In this document: positions 7,858 to 14,990 of the stretch, piece after piece | How the letters are laid out: each line of letters opens with the position of its first letter | Position numbering within the stretch: position 1 is the stretch's first letter | DNA from: Bacillota bacterium | GTDB lineage: Bacteria > Bacillota > Clostridia > Christensenellales > CAG-138 | DNA length: 64,000 nt | Assembly (NCBI GenBank): GCA_023390655.1 | Contig: JAEWCL010000018.1 | Location: 62,001-126,000 of the forward strand | Reading direction: 5' to 3' | Program-made: the position numbers and the translations under genes | Notes under the pieces: generated by a model | Seen by the model: the letters and a program-made list of their open reading frames with translations, nothing else | The model's database searches: none | Told to the model about the DNA's origin: nothing

Positions 7858-8610
7858 TTACTCGTCCGCAATCGTCGCGGGGGCAGTGCTTGTGCTGGGC
7901 GCGGCGGTGACGGAGGCTGCGCCCTTTTCCTTGCAGACGGCGACCACGCGGGAGCGGGAGGTGCCAAGATGGCGGTCATAATCCCCGAGGCAGGTGATGA
8001 GCGTTGTGCGGCTCTCTCCGCTCAGGTCCATGACGGAGGAAGGGATTTCATCGAGCAGGTAGGTATCGAGGTTCGTTACCTCAAAATACTTGAAGCTGCC
8101 GTCGTCATATTCAATGACGATCTCGTCCCCAACCTTCATTTCCTTGAGGATGGAGAACGTGCCAAGTTCACCCTTCCATTTCACATGGCCGTTCAAGATC
8201 GCGTTGCCCGGTTCTCCGGGGGAGGGGCCAAACTGATACCACGCGGAATCCTTCGCGGAATCCAGCGTATCCATCGCGCCGTCCTCGGTAATGCCCACCG
8301 GGAGGATATCCGCCTGCCGCTCATAAGCCGTGAAGTAGACGCGCGTAGGAATTTTTTGCACGTACGGCGTGGGCGATGGGGTGACAAGCGGCGCATCGGA
8401 AGGCGCCATCGTAGGCGCGGGCGTTGCCGCAATGGTGGGCACAGGGGTGGGGGGCGGTACATATGGGCCGGGAATCCAGATATATTCGCGTACCACCATA
8501 TAGATGCCGCCCAGCAGCATGGCCGCGATCAGCACATAGATGATCGCCCAAAAGGCCTTGGAGTTTTTTAAGCCCGGCTTGTGTTCCGGCCGGCGTTTGT
8601 TGTCTTCCAT
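7858..8610 (-). CDS. Class F-like sortase
   Basis: A 250-residue membrane-anchored transpeptidase that would join surface proteins carrying an LPXTG-like signal to the cell wall or to each other. It has an N-terminal cytoplasmic tail, one membrane segment (about 18-40), a long Pro/Thr/Ala-rich spacer (about 47-85), and the catalytic domain. The expected triad is His142 (in LNGHV), Cys207 (in TLITCLG) and an Arg at 219 or 221. The spacing and the GHV...GTF...VGDE pattern fit class F more than class A, B or C. No substrate gene lies beside it; the closest candidate in this window is the surface protein at 56.5 kb. It has its own promoter and terminator. Confidence 0.85.
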   Translation of the reverse strand: MEDNKRRPEHKPGLKNSKAFWAIIYVLIAAMLLGGIYMVVREYIWIPGPYVPPPTPVPTIAATPAPTMAPSDAPLVTPSPTPYVQKIPTRVYFTAYERQADILPVGITEDGAMDTLDSAKDSAWYQFGPSPGEPGNAILNGHVKWKGELGTFSILKEMKVGDEIVIEYDDGSFKYFEVTNLDTYLLDEIPSSVMDLSGESRTTLITCLGDYDRHLGTSRSRVVAVCKEKGAASVTAAPSTSTAPATIADE

Positions 8611-8663
8611 TCGGGGCTCCTCATTCCGCAGCGCAAATAAAGCGCATTCTAATCGTATGATTC

Positions 8664-8691
8664 ATTATAACACGCGCGGGGGGTCATGCAA
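8664..8691 (-). promoter_or_regulatory. Sortase gene promoter
   Basis: On the minus strand: TTGCAT, a 16-base spacer, then TATAAT, about 55 bases before the sortase start codon. Confidence 0.6.
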
Positions 8692-8707
8692 CATCTGCCA
8701 TATTTGT

Positions 8708-9214
8708 TCACGGTTTATACATGGGCCCGCCTGCCTTTTCCGGCCTAGGCTTTGCGGTGCGGCCATAGGGGGAGAGTACGCCCGCCTCAATCGCGCCTGC
8801 CATGACGGCCTGCATAATATCGTCCCGCCAGCGGTAGAGCGTGGGTTCGCTGATGTGCAGTTCGTCAAGCAGCAACTCCCTGCGCGCGCAGCTGTCCGAG
8901 GGCGTGTCCCCCGTATCCGTAAAAAACAGCAGTTCCATCAGCTGCGCCTTGTGGGGCGCGTCGCGCTTGAGCATCGTGAGCGCTTCCTCAATGGCCCAGA
9001 TCCAGCCCTGCATGCGCTTCACTTCCTCGTTGGGCTCCATACGCCGCAGCGCTTCGGTTGCGGTAGGGTCGCCATATGCATTGGTCTTCGCACGCGGTTC
9101 GGGCGGGCGGGCCTTTAGACCCAATTCTTCGTATTCGAGCAGCATACGCTTGGTGTCGTTGTACTGCCTCAGCTGCAGGAATATCAGCTCGCGGATGCGT
9201 TTGGTCTTCATCAT
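8708..9214 (-). CDS. RinA/ArpU-like phage-type transcriptional regulator
   Basis: About 168 residues, soluble. The layout matches the ArpU/RinA group of phage late-gene activators: a charged N-terminal helix, a central paired helix (IWAIEEALTML), and a C-terminal sigma-70-like helix-turn-helix with LHISEPTLYRWRDDIM. The start is ambiguous. The AGGAGG site directly abuts an ATG at 9223, so the ATG at 9214, nine bases farther on, is the better start. The gene stands alone, with a consensus promoter and a LexA-box candidate between promoter and start. Other phage-like genes in the window are only the amidase-holin pair 7 kb away. It may be a prophage relic or a domesticated stress regulator. Confidence 0.55.
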   Translation of the reverse strand: MMKTKRIRELIFLQLRQYNDTKRMLLEYEELGLKARPPEPRAKTNAYGDPTATEALRRMEPNEEVKRMQGWIWAIEEALTMLKRDAPHKAQLMELLFFTDTGDTPSDSCARRELLLDELHISEPTLYRWRDDIMQAVMAGAIEAGVLSPYGRTAKPRPEKAGGPMYKP

Positions 9215-9239
9215 GAGTGCCATCCTCCTATTCGTTAAT

Positions 9240-9253
9240 AGAACATTTGTTCG
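9240..9253 (-). promoter_or_regulatory. Candidate LexA (SOS) box
   Basis: The minus strand reads CGAACAAATGTTCT, which matches 13 of 14 positions of the Gram-positive LexA consensus CGAACRNRYGTTYC and has a perfect GAAC-N4-GTTC core. It lies just downstream of the -10 box at 9260-9265, where a bound repressor would block transcription of the RinA-like gene. Confidence 0.55.
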
Positions 9254-9259
9254 ATTACG

Positions 9260-9288
9260 AGTATAGCATGGCAAGGTTTGGCGTGCAA
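9260..9288 (-). promoter_or_regulatory. Promoter of the RinA-like gene
   Basis: On the minus strand: TTGCAC, a 17-base spacer, then TATACT, with a TGC extension before the -10 box. A candidate LexA box follows at once. Confidence 0.6.
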
Positions 9289-9344
9289 GGAAAAGAATAT
9301 ATATCCGCTGTTTCTAAGAACAGCGCTTAAGAAAATATTCATAC

Positions 9345-9370
9345 TTGATAAAACCCAGACATGCTATAAT
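9345..9370 (+). promoter_or_regulatory. Candidate promoter of the DUF6054 gene
   Basis: A perfect TATAAT at 9365-9370 with a TG extension (TGCTATAAT) lies 30 bases before the start codon. TTGATA at 9345-9350 is a possible -35 box but the spacer is short (14 bases), so the extended -10 probably carries the promoter. Confidence 0.45.
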
Positions 9371-9400
9371 TTTCATATTGCAGGATAGGAGGCGCACAAA

Positions 9401-9735
9401 ATGGCCAGTACGTTTCTTGTGTCGTTACCGGCGCAACAGGCGATGGATGTGGTATATGAAGCGGTGATGAACAGCGTAACGGGAGAGGTGATCGACTGTT
9501 ATGAGATCGCCCCGGCGGCCGGTGGCAAGTGCATCGTCGCGTGTTTGAAAAACATTTCCTCCGTGCGGGAAACCGGCTGACCCTGACGGTGGTTGTGGAT
9601 GATTTTTTAGGCCACGCCCGCGTGCATACCATTGGCGGTGGCGGTGGGGAGGGATTATTCCGCTTTGACTGGGGCGCTTCCGCGAGCTTTGAGGACGCGG
9701 TGGAGCGCGCTTTGCGGCCGTATTTGAATAAGTAG
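9401..9735 (+). pseudogene. DUF6054 family protein, interrupted by a one-base frameshift
   Basis: An ATG at 9401 with an AGGAGG site opens a frame that reads about 45 good residues (MASTFLVSLPAQQAMDVV...) and stops at about 9580. From about 9538 the next frame continues with RVFEKHFLRAGNRL, a Gly-rich IGGGGGEG turn and FRFDWGAS near the end, as in the DUF6054 family. Reading the C at 9538 twice (GTC-CGC in place of GTCGC) joins both halves into one 111-residue protein without a gap. So one base seems to have been lost here. It could be a true mutation or a sequencing error. No slippery heptamer is seen, so programmed frameshifting is unlikely. The family function is unknown. The 206-base downstream frame alone could start at a GTG (9529) but lacks a ribosome binding site. 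Confidence 0.7.
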
Positions 9736-9754
9736 GTGGAGAAATACAGCTTTC

Positions 9755-10090
9755 AGGGGCTTTGCCCCTGACCCCACCCAAGGAACAGTCAAGGTACCCA
9801 GGGTTCTGAAACCGATTCGCAGGATCGGTTTCTGCCCTACGGGCACCGAACTCGCTTTTCTACGAAAAGCCCCTTGGGAATCCCCTCCCAGAGACATCCC
9901 TCATTAGTGCGCTTCTAAAATGGGTTCTTAGGGCCGTTACGGCCCTAAGCGGGTGTTTGGGAGCCAAAGCTGAGCGCCGCCAGTGGCGGAACAAGCGAAG
10001 CAGAGGCTCAGTGCGCAAGGGCGCGCAAGCCCATTAGGCTTGCGCAACCATTGCAAACTGCGGGTCCGTCAGGTAGCGCCCTCAACGTAT
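9755..10090. repeat. Mosaic palindromic repeat, copy C (long, interrupted)
   Basis: Fills the convergent gap between the DUF6054 gene and rarA. It reads AGGGGCTTTGCCCCT (9755-9769), then the CCCAAGG...CCTTGGGAATCCC block split by about 90 extra bases. That insert holds an AACCGAT/ATCGGTT hairpin (near 9810-9832) that also occurs near 41.15 kb. Then follow the perfect CTTAGGGCCGT/ACGGCCCTAAG palindrome (9927-9949), a GCGCAAGCC/GGCTTGCGC hairpin (near 10025-10050), and the CCCTCAACGTA end. It is the same element as copies A and F, inverted and enlarged. Confidence 0.8.
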
Positions 10091-10109
10091 CCCATTGGAG
10101 AGAGCGGCT

Positions 10110-11429
10110 TTAGCTTTCGTCTATGCCTTGCCCGCGCCGCCTGTGGTTTTCCTGTATGGTCTTTTCGCTGCCCTGGTCGCTGGGGAGATAGTAGCGCTTG
10201 TCCTTTAAGGAAGGCGGCAGGTAGTCCTGCTGCACATAGTGGTTGGGATAATCGTGCGGATATTTGTAGCCCTTGCCCGCGCCGATGACCTTTGCGCCCG
10301 CATAGGAGGTATCCCGCAGATGGATGGGGACAGGTTCCTCGATGGTGGTCGCTGCGTCCTGCATGGCGCGGTCCACAGCCACGACGATGGCGTTTGATTT
10401 CGGGCACTCGCACAGGAATACGATGGCCTGGGCAAGCGGGAGACGGGCTTCGGGCATACCGATGTGCTCCAGCGCGGTTGCGGCGGATACCGCCTGCACC
10501 ATGGCCTGCGGGTTTGCCATGCCGATGTCCTCGCTTGCGTGGGCAATGAGCCGCCTTGCGATGATGCGCGGGTCCATGCCGCCGTAGATAAGGCGCGAAA
10601 ACCATGCAAGCGCCGCGTCCGCGTCCGAGCCCCGGAGGCTTTTGCAGAAAGCGCTGAGCATGTCGTAAAAAAGCTGCTCGTCAAGCGAGATCACCTTCTG
10701 CTGCACGGATTCGGCGGCGATCTCCTGTGTGATGTGAACCGCGCCGTTCTCATCGGCGGGCGTTGTCAGCACTGCAAGTTCCAGCGCGTTCAAAGCGGCG
10801 CGGCAGTCCCCGTTTGCCATGCGGCACAGATGCTCCATCGCGGCGTCGTCCATGGAAACGTCATAGCCGCCAAGGCCCCGCTCGGCGTCCTGTAGCGCCT
10901 GCAGAATGGCGCGTTCAATATCATTCGTGTTGAGCGGGTAGAACTGGAAGACGCGGCAGCGGCTCACAATAGCGCCCGTCATGCTGATCATGGGGTTCTC
11001 CGTGGTGGAGCCGATAAAGCGGATGGTACCCTGTTCGAGTGCAGGCAGGATGCTGTCCGACTGCGCCTTGTTCCAGCGGTGGCATTCGTCCAGCAGCAGG
11101 TAGGTGGACTTGCCGTAGAGCGAGAGGCGCTTTTCCGCCTCAGCGATGATTTCGCGCACGTCTTTGACGCCGGCGGTAACGGCGTTGAGCTTTTCAAATG
11201 CCGCGCCGGTGACGTTGGCGATAATATTGGCAAGCGTCGTCTTTCCGCAGCCCGGGGGGCCAAAGAAGATGCTAGATTGCAGCCTGTCCAGCTCGATGGC
11301 CCGGCGCAGAAGCCGCCCCGGCCCCACAATGTGTCCCTGGCCGATGAATTCATCGAGCGTGCGCGGGCGCATGCGGTCCGCAAGCGGGGCACCCTGGGCG
11401 CGCGTGTTGGAAAAAAGATCCTGTTGCAT
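10110..11429 (-). CDS. rarA: Replication-associated recombination protein RarA (MgsA)
   Basis: A 439-residue AAA+ ATPase of the clamp-loader-like RarA/WRNIP1 family, which acts at stalled replication forks. The Walker A GPPGCGKTT is near residue 57 and the Walker B-type LLLDECHRWNKAQ near 110. A STTENP sensor segment follows, then the C-terminal tetramerisation region with MDPRIIARRLI and the family tail KGYKYPHDYPNHYVQQDYLP. The length is normal. The ATG follows a GAGGTGG site. It is a single gene, convergent with the DUF6054 gene and divergent from the flippase-like gene. Confidence 0.96.
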   Translation of the reverse strand: MQQDLFSNTRAQGAPLADRMRPRTLDEFIGQGHIVGPGRLLRRAIELDRLQSSIFFGPPGCGKTTLANIIANVTGAAFEKLNAVTAGVKDVREIIAEAEKRLSLYGKSTYLLLDECHRWNKAQSDSILPALEQGTIRFIGSTTENPMISMTGAIVSRCRVFQFYPLNTNDIERAILQALQDAERGLGGYDVSMDDAAMEHLCRMANGDCRAALNALELAVLTTPADENGAVHITQEIAAESVQQKVISLDEQLFYDMLSAFCKSLRGSDADAALAWFSRLIYGGMDPRIIARRLIAHASEDIGMANPQAMVQAVSAATALEHIGMPEARLPLAQAIVFLCECPKSNAIVVAVDRAMQDAATTIEEPVPIHLRDTSYAGAKVIGAGKGYKYPHDYPNHYVQQDYLPPSLKDKRYYLPSDQGSEKTIQENHRRRGQGIDES

Positions 11430-11568
11430 AATGCCACCTCAGCATCAGTATACCTGCAAGGAGAAGCGCGCGCAACCGCCCCAAACACGCCGGAAATACG
11501 CGTATCCCCCGGAGGCTGTATGAAAATCGGCGGGAAGGGCAAGAGATTGTTAAGAACTTGCACAGCGC

Positions 11569-11597
11569 TTGAAACCGCGATTTGTGCGTGATAGTAT
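11569..11597 (+). promoter_or_regulatory. Promoter of the flippase-methyltransferase-RluA operon
   Basis: TTGAAA, a 17-base spacer and TAGTAT, 25 bases before the flippase-like start codon. The stretch 11430-11568 shows no gene. Confidence 0.5.
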
Positions 11598-11622
11598 AGG
11601 TCGAGTTCAATAAGAGGTTTGT

Positions 11623-12726
11623 ATGAAGAAGAAACAAGGATATTGGAAAAAGATATTGCCGGTGCTGCTGCCGCTACTTGTACTCGCGCTGATGGCGCTG
11701 TTAGACCCGAACACAAGAAACCTTGCGGATGTGGTGGACGATATCGATCCGCTGTGGTTCCTTGCGGCCGTGGGCAGCATGCTTCTTTACTATATCTTTG
11801 ATACGCTGATGTTCCAGCTTGCCGCAAAGTATATGAATTTGAAGCATACGTTTGCCGAAAGCCTGCTTACCACCATGTACGGGCTTTTTTACAGCTCCAT
11901 CACGCCGCTGCAGGCGGGCGGGCAGCCCATGCAGGTGGTGCAGCTGAAGAAATGGGGCGTCCCGGTCGGGCGCTCTACCTCCGTGCTCGTATTGAAATTC
12001 TTAGCGTTCCAGTTCAGCATCACGTTATTAGGCACGCTCGGTTTCATATTCCTTGGCAAGGATGTGCTTGATGGCGGCGTGACGATGCTCATCTTTTACA
12101 TCATCGGGTACCTGTTCTACTTCGGCACGGTGGTGCTGTGCTTCCTGGCGCTCCGAAAGACCGAGTGGCTGTTCCGCATGGGGGAAAAGCTCATCAATTT
12201 CCTGGCGAGAAAGCGCATCATTAAAAAACAGGAAAGTGCCGACCGTGCGCACGAAACATGGGAGCGCACCATCGGCGATTATGCGCAGGCCGCAAAGTTC
12301 GCCCTGGGCGAGCGCTTGGGCATGTTCTATATTTGGCTTGCAGGCATGGGCACGGCAATCTGCTATATGGCGGTGACATACTTCCTCTACCGCGGCATGG
12401 GGTATTCCGCCTATGAGCTCTGGTATGTGGTGCTGCTTCAGTGCCTGTTGTATATCGCGGTCAGCTTCCTGCCTGTGCCGGGCGGCACGGTGGCAAGCGA
12501 AGGCGGGTTCTATCTAGTGTTTGCCAAGCTGTTTACCGGGCCCGCGCGGTTCCCGGCGGTGCTCTTATGGCGCGGCATCACCTATTATTTGACGCTGCTT
12601 CTCGGCATCGTCGCGGTCATGATTGAAGGCTTTCGCAGCAAGAAACTGCCCCCCGCGCAGGAGCAGGAAGCGGCGTCGGTTACGGAACCGGAGCGGCTAG
12701 ATCCGGCAAACGGTACGGAGGAATAA
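11623..12726 (+). CDS. Lysylphosphatidylglycerol synthase/flippase-like membrane protein (UPF0104)
   Basis: A 367-residue integral membrane protein with about eight hydrophobic segments, of the UPF0104/YbhN group that includes the flippase half of MprF. The conserved family pattern TPLQAGGQPMQV in an early loop and PVPGGTVASEGGF near residue 285 are visible. The C-terminal tail is Glu-rich and cytoplasmic. There is no synthase (GNAT-like) domain, so it probably moves or handles a lipid but does not aminoacylate it. It is followed after one base by a methyltransferase gene, so it heads a three-gene unit; the link between the products is not obvious. Confidence 0.8.
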   Translation: MKKKQGYWKKILPVLLPLLVLALMALLDPNTRNLADVVDDIDPLWFLAAVGSMLLYYIFDTLMFQLAAKYMNLKHTFAESLLTTMYGLFYSSITPLQAGGQPMQVVQLKKWGVPVGRSTSVLVLKFLAFQFSITLLGTLGFIFLGKDVLDGGVTMLIFYIIGYLFYFGTVVLCFLALRKTEWLFRMGEKLINFLARKRIIKKQESADRAHETWERTIGDYAQAAKFALGERLGMFYIWLAGMGTAICYMAVTYFLYRGMGYSAYELWYVVLLQCLLYIAVSFLPVPGGTVASEGGFYLVFAKLFTGPARFPAVLLWRGITYYLTLLLGIVAVMIEGFRSKKLPPAQEQEAASVTEPERLDPANGTEE

Positions 12727-12727
12727 C

Positions 12728-13576
12728 ATGTACGTTGCAGACGGTTGGAAGGATTATGCCCTGCTCGACGCGGGGAATGGCGAAAAGCTGGAGCGTTGGG
12801 GGGATGTGGTGCTGCTGCGTCCCGACCCGCAGGCGGTCTGGCCCATGGGGGAGATCAGGACCCCGCACGCGCACTATATCCGCTCAAGCACCGGCGGAGG
12901 GCATTGGGAATATGAGCGTCAGCTTCCGGAAAGCTGGAATATCCGCTACCGCGATCTGACGTTTGTGGTGCGCCCGACCGGCTTCAAGCATACCGGGCTG
13001 TTTCCGGAGCAGGCCGTCAACTGGGACTGGATGCGCTCGAAATTAAAGGGCCGGCCAAACGCGAAGGTATTAAATCTGTTTGCCTACACCGGCGGGGCAA
13101 CGTGCGCATGCGCCAAAGAACAGGCGCAGGTGGTGCATGTGGACGCCGCGAAGGGGATGCTCGCATGGGCGAAGGATAACCTTGCAGCCTGTGGGCTAAG
13201 CGATGCGCCCGTGCGGTTTTTAGCCGACGACGCCATGAAATTTGTGTTGCGGGAGCAGCGGCGCGGCAACCGGTACGACGGCATCCTGATGGACCCGCCA
13301 AGCTACGGCAGGGGACCGGACGGGGAGATGTGGAAGATTGAGCAGGACATCTATCCGCTGGTGGAAGCGGCGGCAAAGCTGCTTTCCGATGAGCCTCTCT
13401 TTTTCCTCATCAATTCCTATACCACAGGCCTTGCGCCGACTGTAATTCAAAATGTGCTTTCCGTGGCGCTCAAAGGTACGGGCGCTAGAGTGGAAGCCTC
13501 GGAGCTGTGCCTGCCCGTAAAGCGGGATGACCTGCTGTTCCCCTGCGGGGCGACCGGGAGGGCATGGTGGGAGTGA
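12728..13576 (+). CDS. Class I SAM-dependent methyltransferase (RlmI-like)
   Basis: A 282-residue enzyme related to the C-terminal domain of RlmI-type rRNA methyltransferases. The SAM loop VLNLFAYTGGAT, the VHVDAAKGML acidic motif and the catalytic MDPPSYGRG motif are in the expected order. The PUA domain of RlmI is absent. The family mostly modifies rRNA; the exact base is unknown. Its 3' end overlaps the RluA fusion gene by 13 bases, so the two are probably translationally coupled and may both act on ribosomal RNA. Confidence 0.82.
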   Translation: MYVADGWKDYALLDAGNGEKLERWGDVVLLRPDPQAVWPMGEIRTPHAHYIRSSTGGGHWEYERQLPESWNIRYRDLTFVVRPTGFKHTGLFPEQAVNWDWMRSKLKGRPNAKVLNLFAYTGGATCACAKEQAQVVHVDAAKGMLAWAKDNLAACGLSDAPVRFLADDAMKFVLREQRRGNRYDGILMDPPSYGRGPDGEMWKIEQDIYPLVEAAAKLLSDEPLFFLINSYTTGLAPTVIQNVLSVALKGTGARVEASELCLPVKRDDLLFPCGATGRAWWE

Positions 13577-14907
13577 CGCCCGAAATCCTGTATGAGGACA
13601 ATCATCTGTTGGTCGTCGTCAAGCCGCCCAATCTGCCCGTACAGGCGGACAGCTCCGGCGACGATGATCTTTTGAGTATCCTCAAACGCTATATCAAGGA
13701 GAAATATGAAAAGCCTGGGGACGTGTACCTGGGCTTATGCCATAGGCTTGACCGCCCGGTGGGCGGCGTGATGGTGTTTGCGCGCACCAGCAAGGCGGCG
13801 TCCCGGCTTGCGGAGCAGTTTCAGGGAAGAAGCGCAAAAAAACGATATGTTGCCGTGGTGGAGGGCATTCCCCCGCAAAGCGGGGATGTTCTTTCCTATC
13901 TTCGGGAAACGGACGGCGTCAAGCGGGTGGAGGTATTGTCTATTCCCGCTCCCGGCGCAAAGGAAGCGCGCCTGCGGTATGAGAAGCTCGCGGAACGGGA
14001 CGGACATTCTTTATTGGAGATTGCGCTGTTTACGGGAAGAAAGCACCAGATCCGCGCGCAGCTTGCAGCCTTGGGATATCCCATACGGTTTGACCAGCGC
14101 TACAACCCACACCCGGAGCGCGGGCAGATCGCGCTGTGGGCATATGAACTTTGTATCGAGCATCCTACAAAAAAAGAGAAGATGCGCTTTACCGCCCTGC
14201 CGCAGGGAACGGCGTTTGAACGATTTCGGGAAGAGATCGCGGCGCTCCCCGTGCGGGAACAGTGCATGCCTGTCCATGCGGATGCACATGTGCTACTTGT
14301 CGCAAAGCGCGCGGGCGTTGAGGTGACAAGGGAGGATGGCGGGGAAGCGTCTCTTGAGGCGCGCCTGCAGCCGGTCTATGGCCCGCTCTACCCCGTGCAC
14401 CGGCTCGACGCCAACACGGAAGGCCTGCTGTTCTTCGCGCGGAACGAGACAGCGCAAGCAGCCCTGCTTTCCGCATTTCAGGAAGGCGGGATAGAGAAAT
14501 ATTACCTTGCCCTGCTTTGCGGGCGAATGAATGAAACAAGCGCTACGCTGGCCGCGTGGGCAAAAAAGGATGCGGAACGCGCGCGATTGACGGTATATGA
14601 TGCACCCCGTCAGGGCACCGTGGAGATCAAGACAGGCTATCGCGTCATAGAACAGGCGGCAGATAAAGCGCTTGTTGAAATCCGGCTCTACACAGGGCGC
14701 ACGCACCAGATCCGCGCGCATATGGCGCACATCGGCCATCCTGTGCTCGGGGATGATAAGTATGGCGACCGCGAAGCGAACCGCGCCGCGGGGCGCAAGC
14801 GACAGGCGCTTGTGTCCTACCGGATGCTGCTGCATGTGCCGGAGGAGTCCGTATTGGCGTATCTGAACGGCAGGGAATTCCTATGTCCTTGGAGGTTGAC
14901 GCTGTAA
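13564..14907 (+). CDS. Tandem RluA-family pseudouridine synthase (two catalytic domains fused)
   Basis: A 447-residue protein holding two complete RluA-type domains in one frame. The first (about 6-225) has HRLDRPVGG with catalytic Asp63 and TGRKHQIRAQL. The second (about 235-447) has HRLDANTEG with catalytic Asp282 and TGRTHQIRAHM plus the GHPVLGDDKYG segment. RluA-family enzymes normally have one such domain, at times with an S4 domain, of 220-330 residues. There is no S4 domain and no stop or frameshift between the halves. The enzyme would convert uridines to pseudouridine in rRNA or tRNA, perhaps at two sites. The start ATG at 13564 lies inside the upstream methyltransferase gene, after GGGAGGG; a GTG at 13573 is an alternative. 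Confidence 0.88.
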   Translation: MVGVTPEILYEDNHLLVVVKPPNLPVQADSSGDDDLLSILKRYIKEKYEKPGDVYLGLCHRLDRPVGGVMVFARTSKAASRLAEQFQGRSAKKRYVAVVEGIPPQSGDVLSYLRETDGVKRVEVLSIPAPGAKEARLRYEKLAERDGHSLLEIALFTGRKHQIRAQLAALGYPIRFDQRYNPHPERGQIALWAYELCIEHPTKKEKMRFTALPQGTAFERFREEIAALPVREQCMPVHADAHVLLVAKRAGVEVTREDGGEASLEARLQPVYGPLYPVHRLDANTEGLLFFARNETAQAALLSAFQEGGIEKYYLALLCGRMNETSATLAAWAKKDAERARLTVYDAPRQGTVEIKTGYRVIEQAADKALVEIRLYTGRTHQIRAHMAHIGHPVLGDDKYGDREANRAAGRKRQALVSYRMLLHVPEESVLAYLNGREFLCPWRLTL

Positions 14908-14925
14908 GGGGTGAAAAGATACGTT

Positions 14926-14940
14926 GGGGGCAAAGCCCCC
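14926..14940. repeat. Short repeat fragment, copy D
   Basis: TACGTT followed directly by the GGGGGCAAAGCCCCC hairpin. These are the two end modules of the mosaic repeat joined without the middle blocks, in the convergent gap between the RluA fusion and sbcC. Confidence 0.6.
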
Positions 14941-14967
14941 CTGAAAAAGATTTGTTGATGGTAAACA

Positions 14968-14990
14968 GGCGGGTATCCCGTCGTTTTTTT
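14968..14990 (+). terminator. Terminator after the RluA fusion gene
   Basis: A 6-bp stem GGCGGG/CCCGTC (one G-U) with a TAT loop, followed by G and seven T. It overlaps the stop codon of the convergent sbcC gene. Confidence 0.7.

Noticed and set aside
9520..9545. Programmed -1 frameshift in the DUF6054 gene
   Set aside because: No slippery heptamer (X XXY YYZ) or clear downstream stimulatory structure is seen at the junction; a lost base is simpler.
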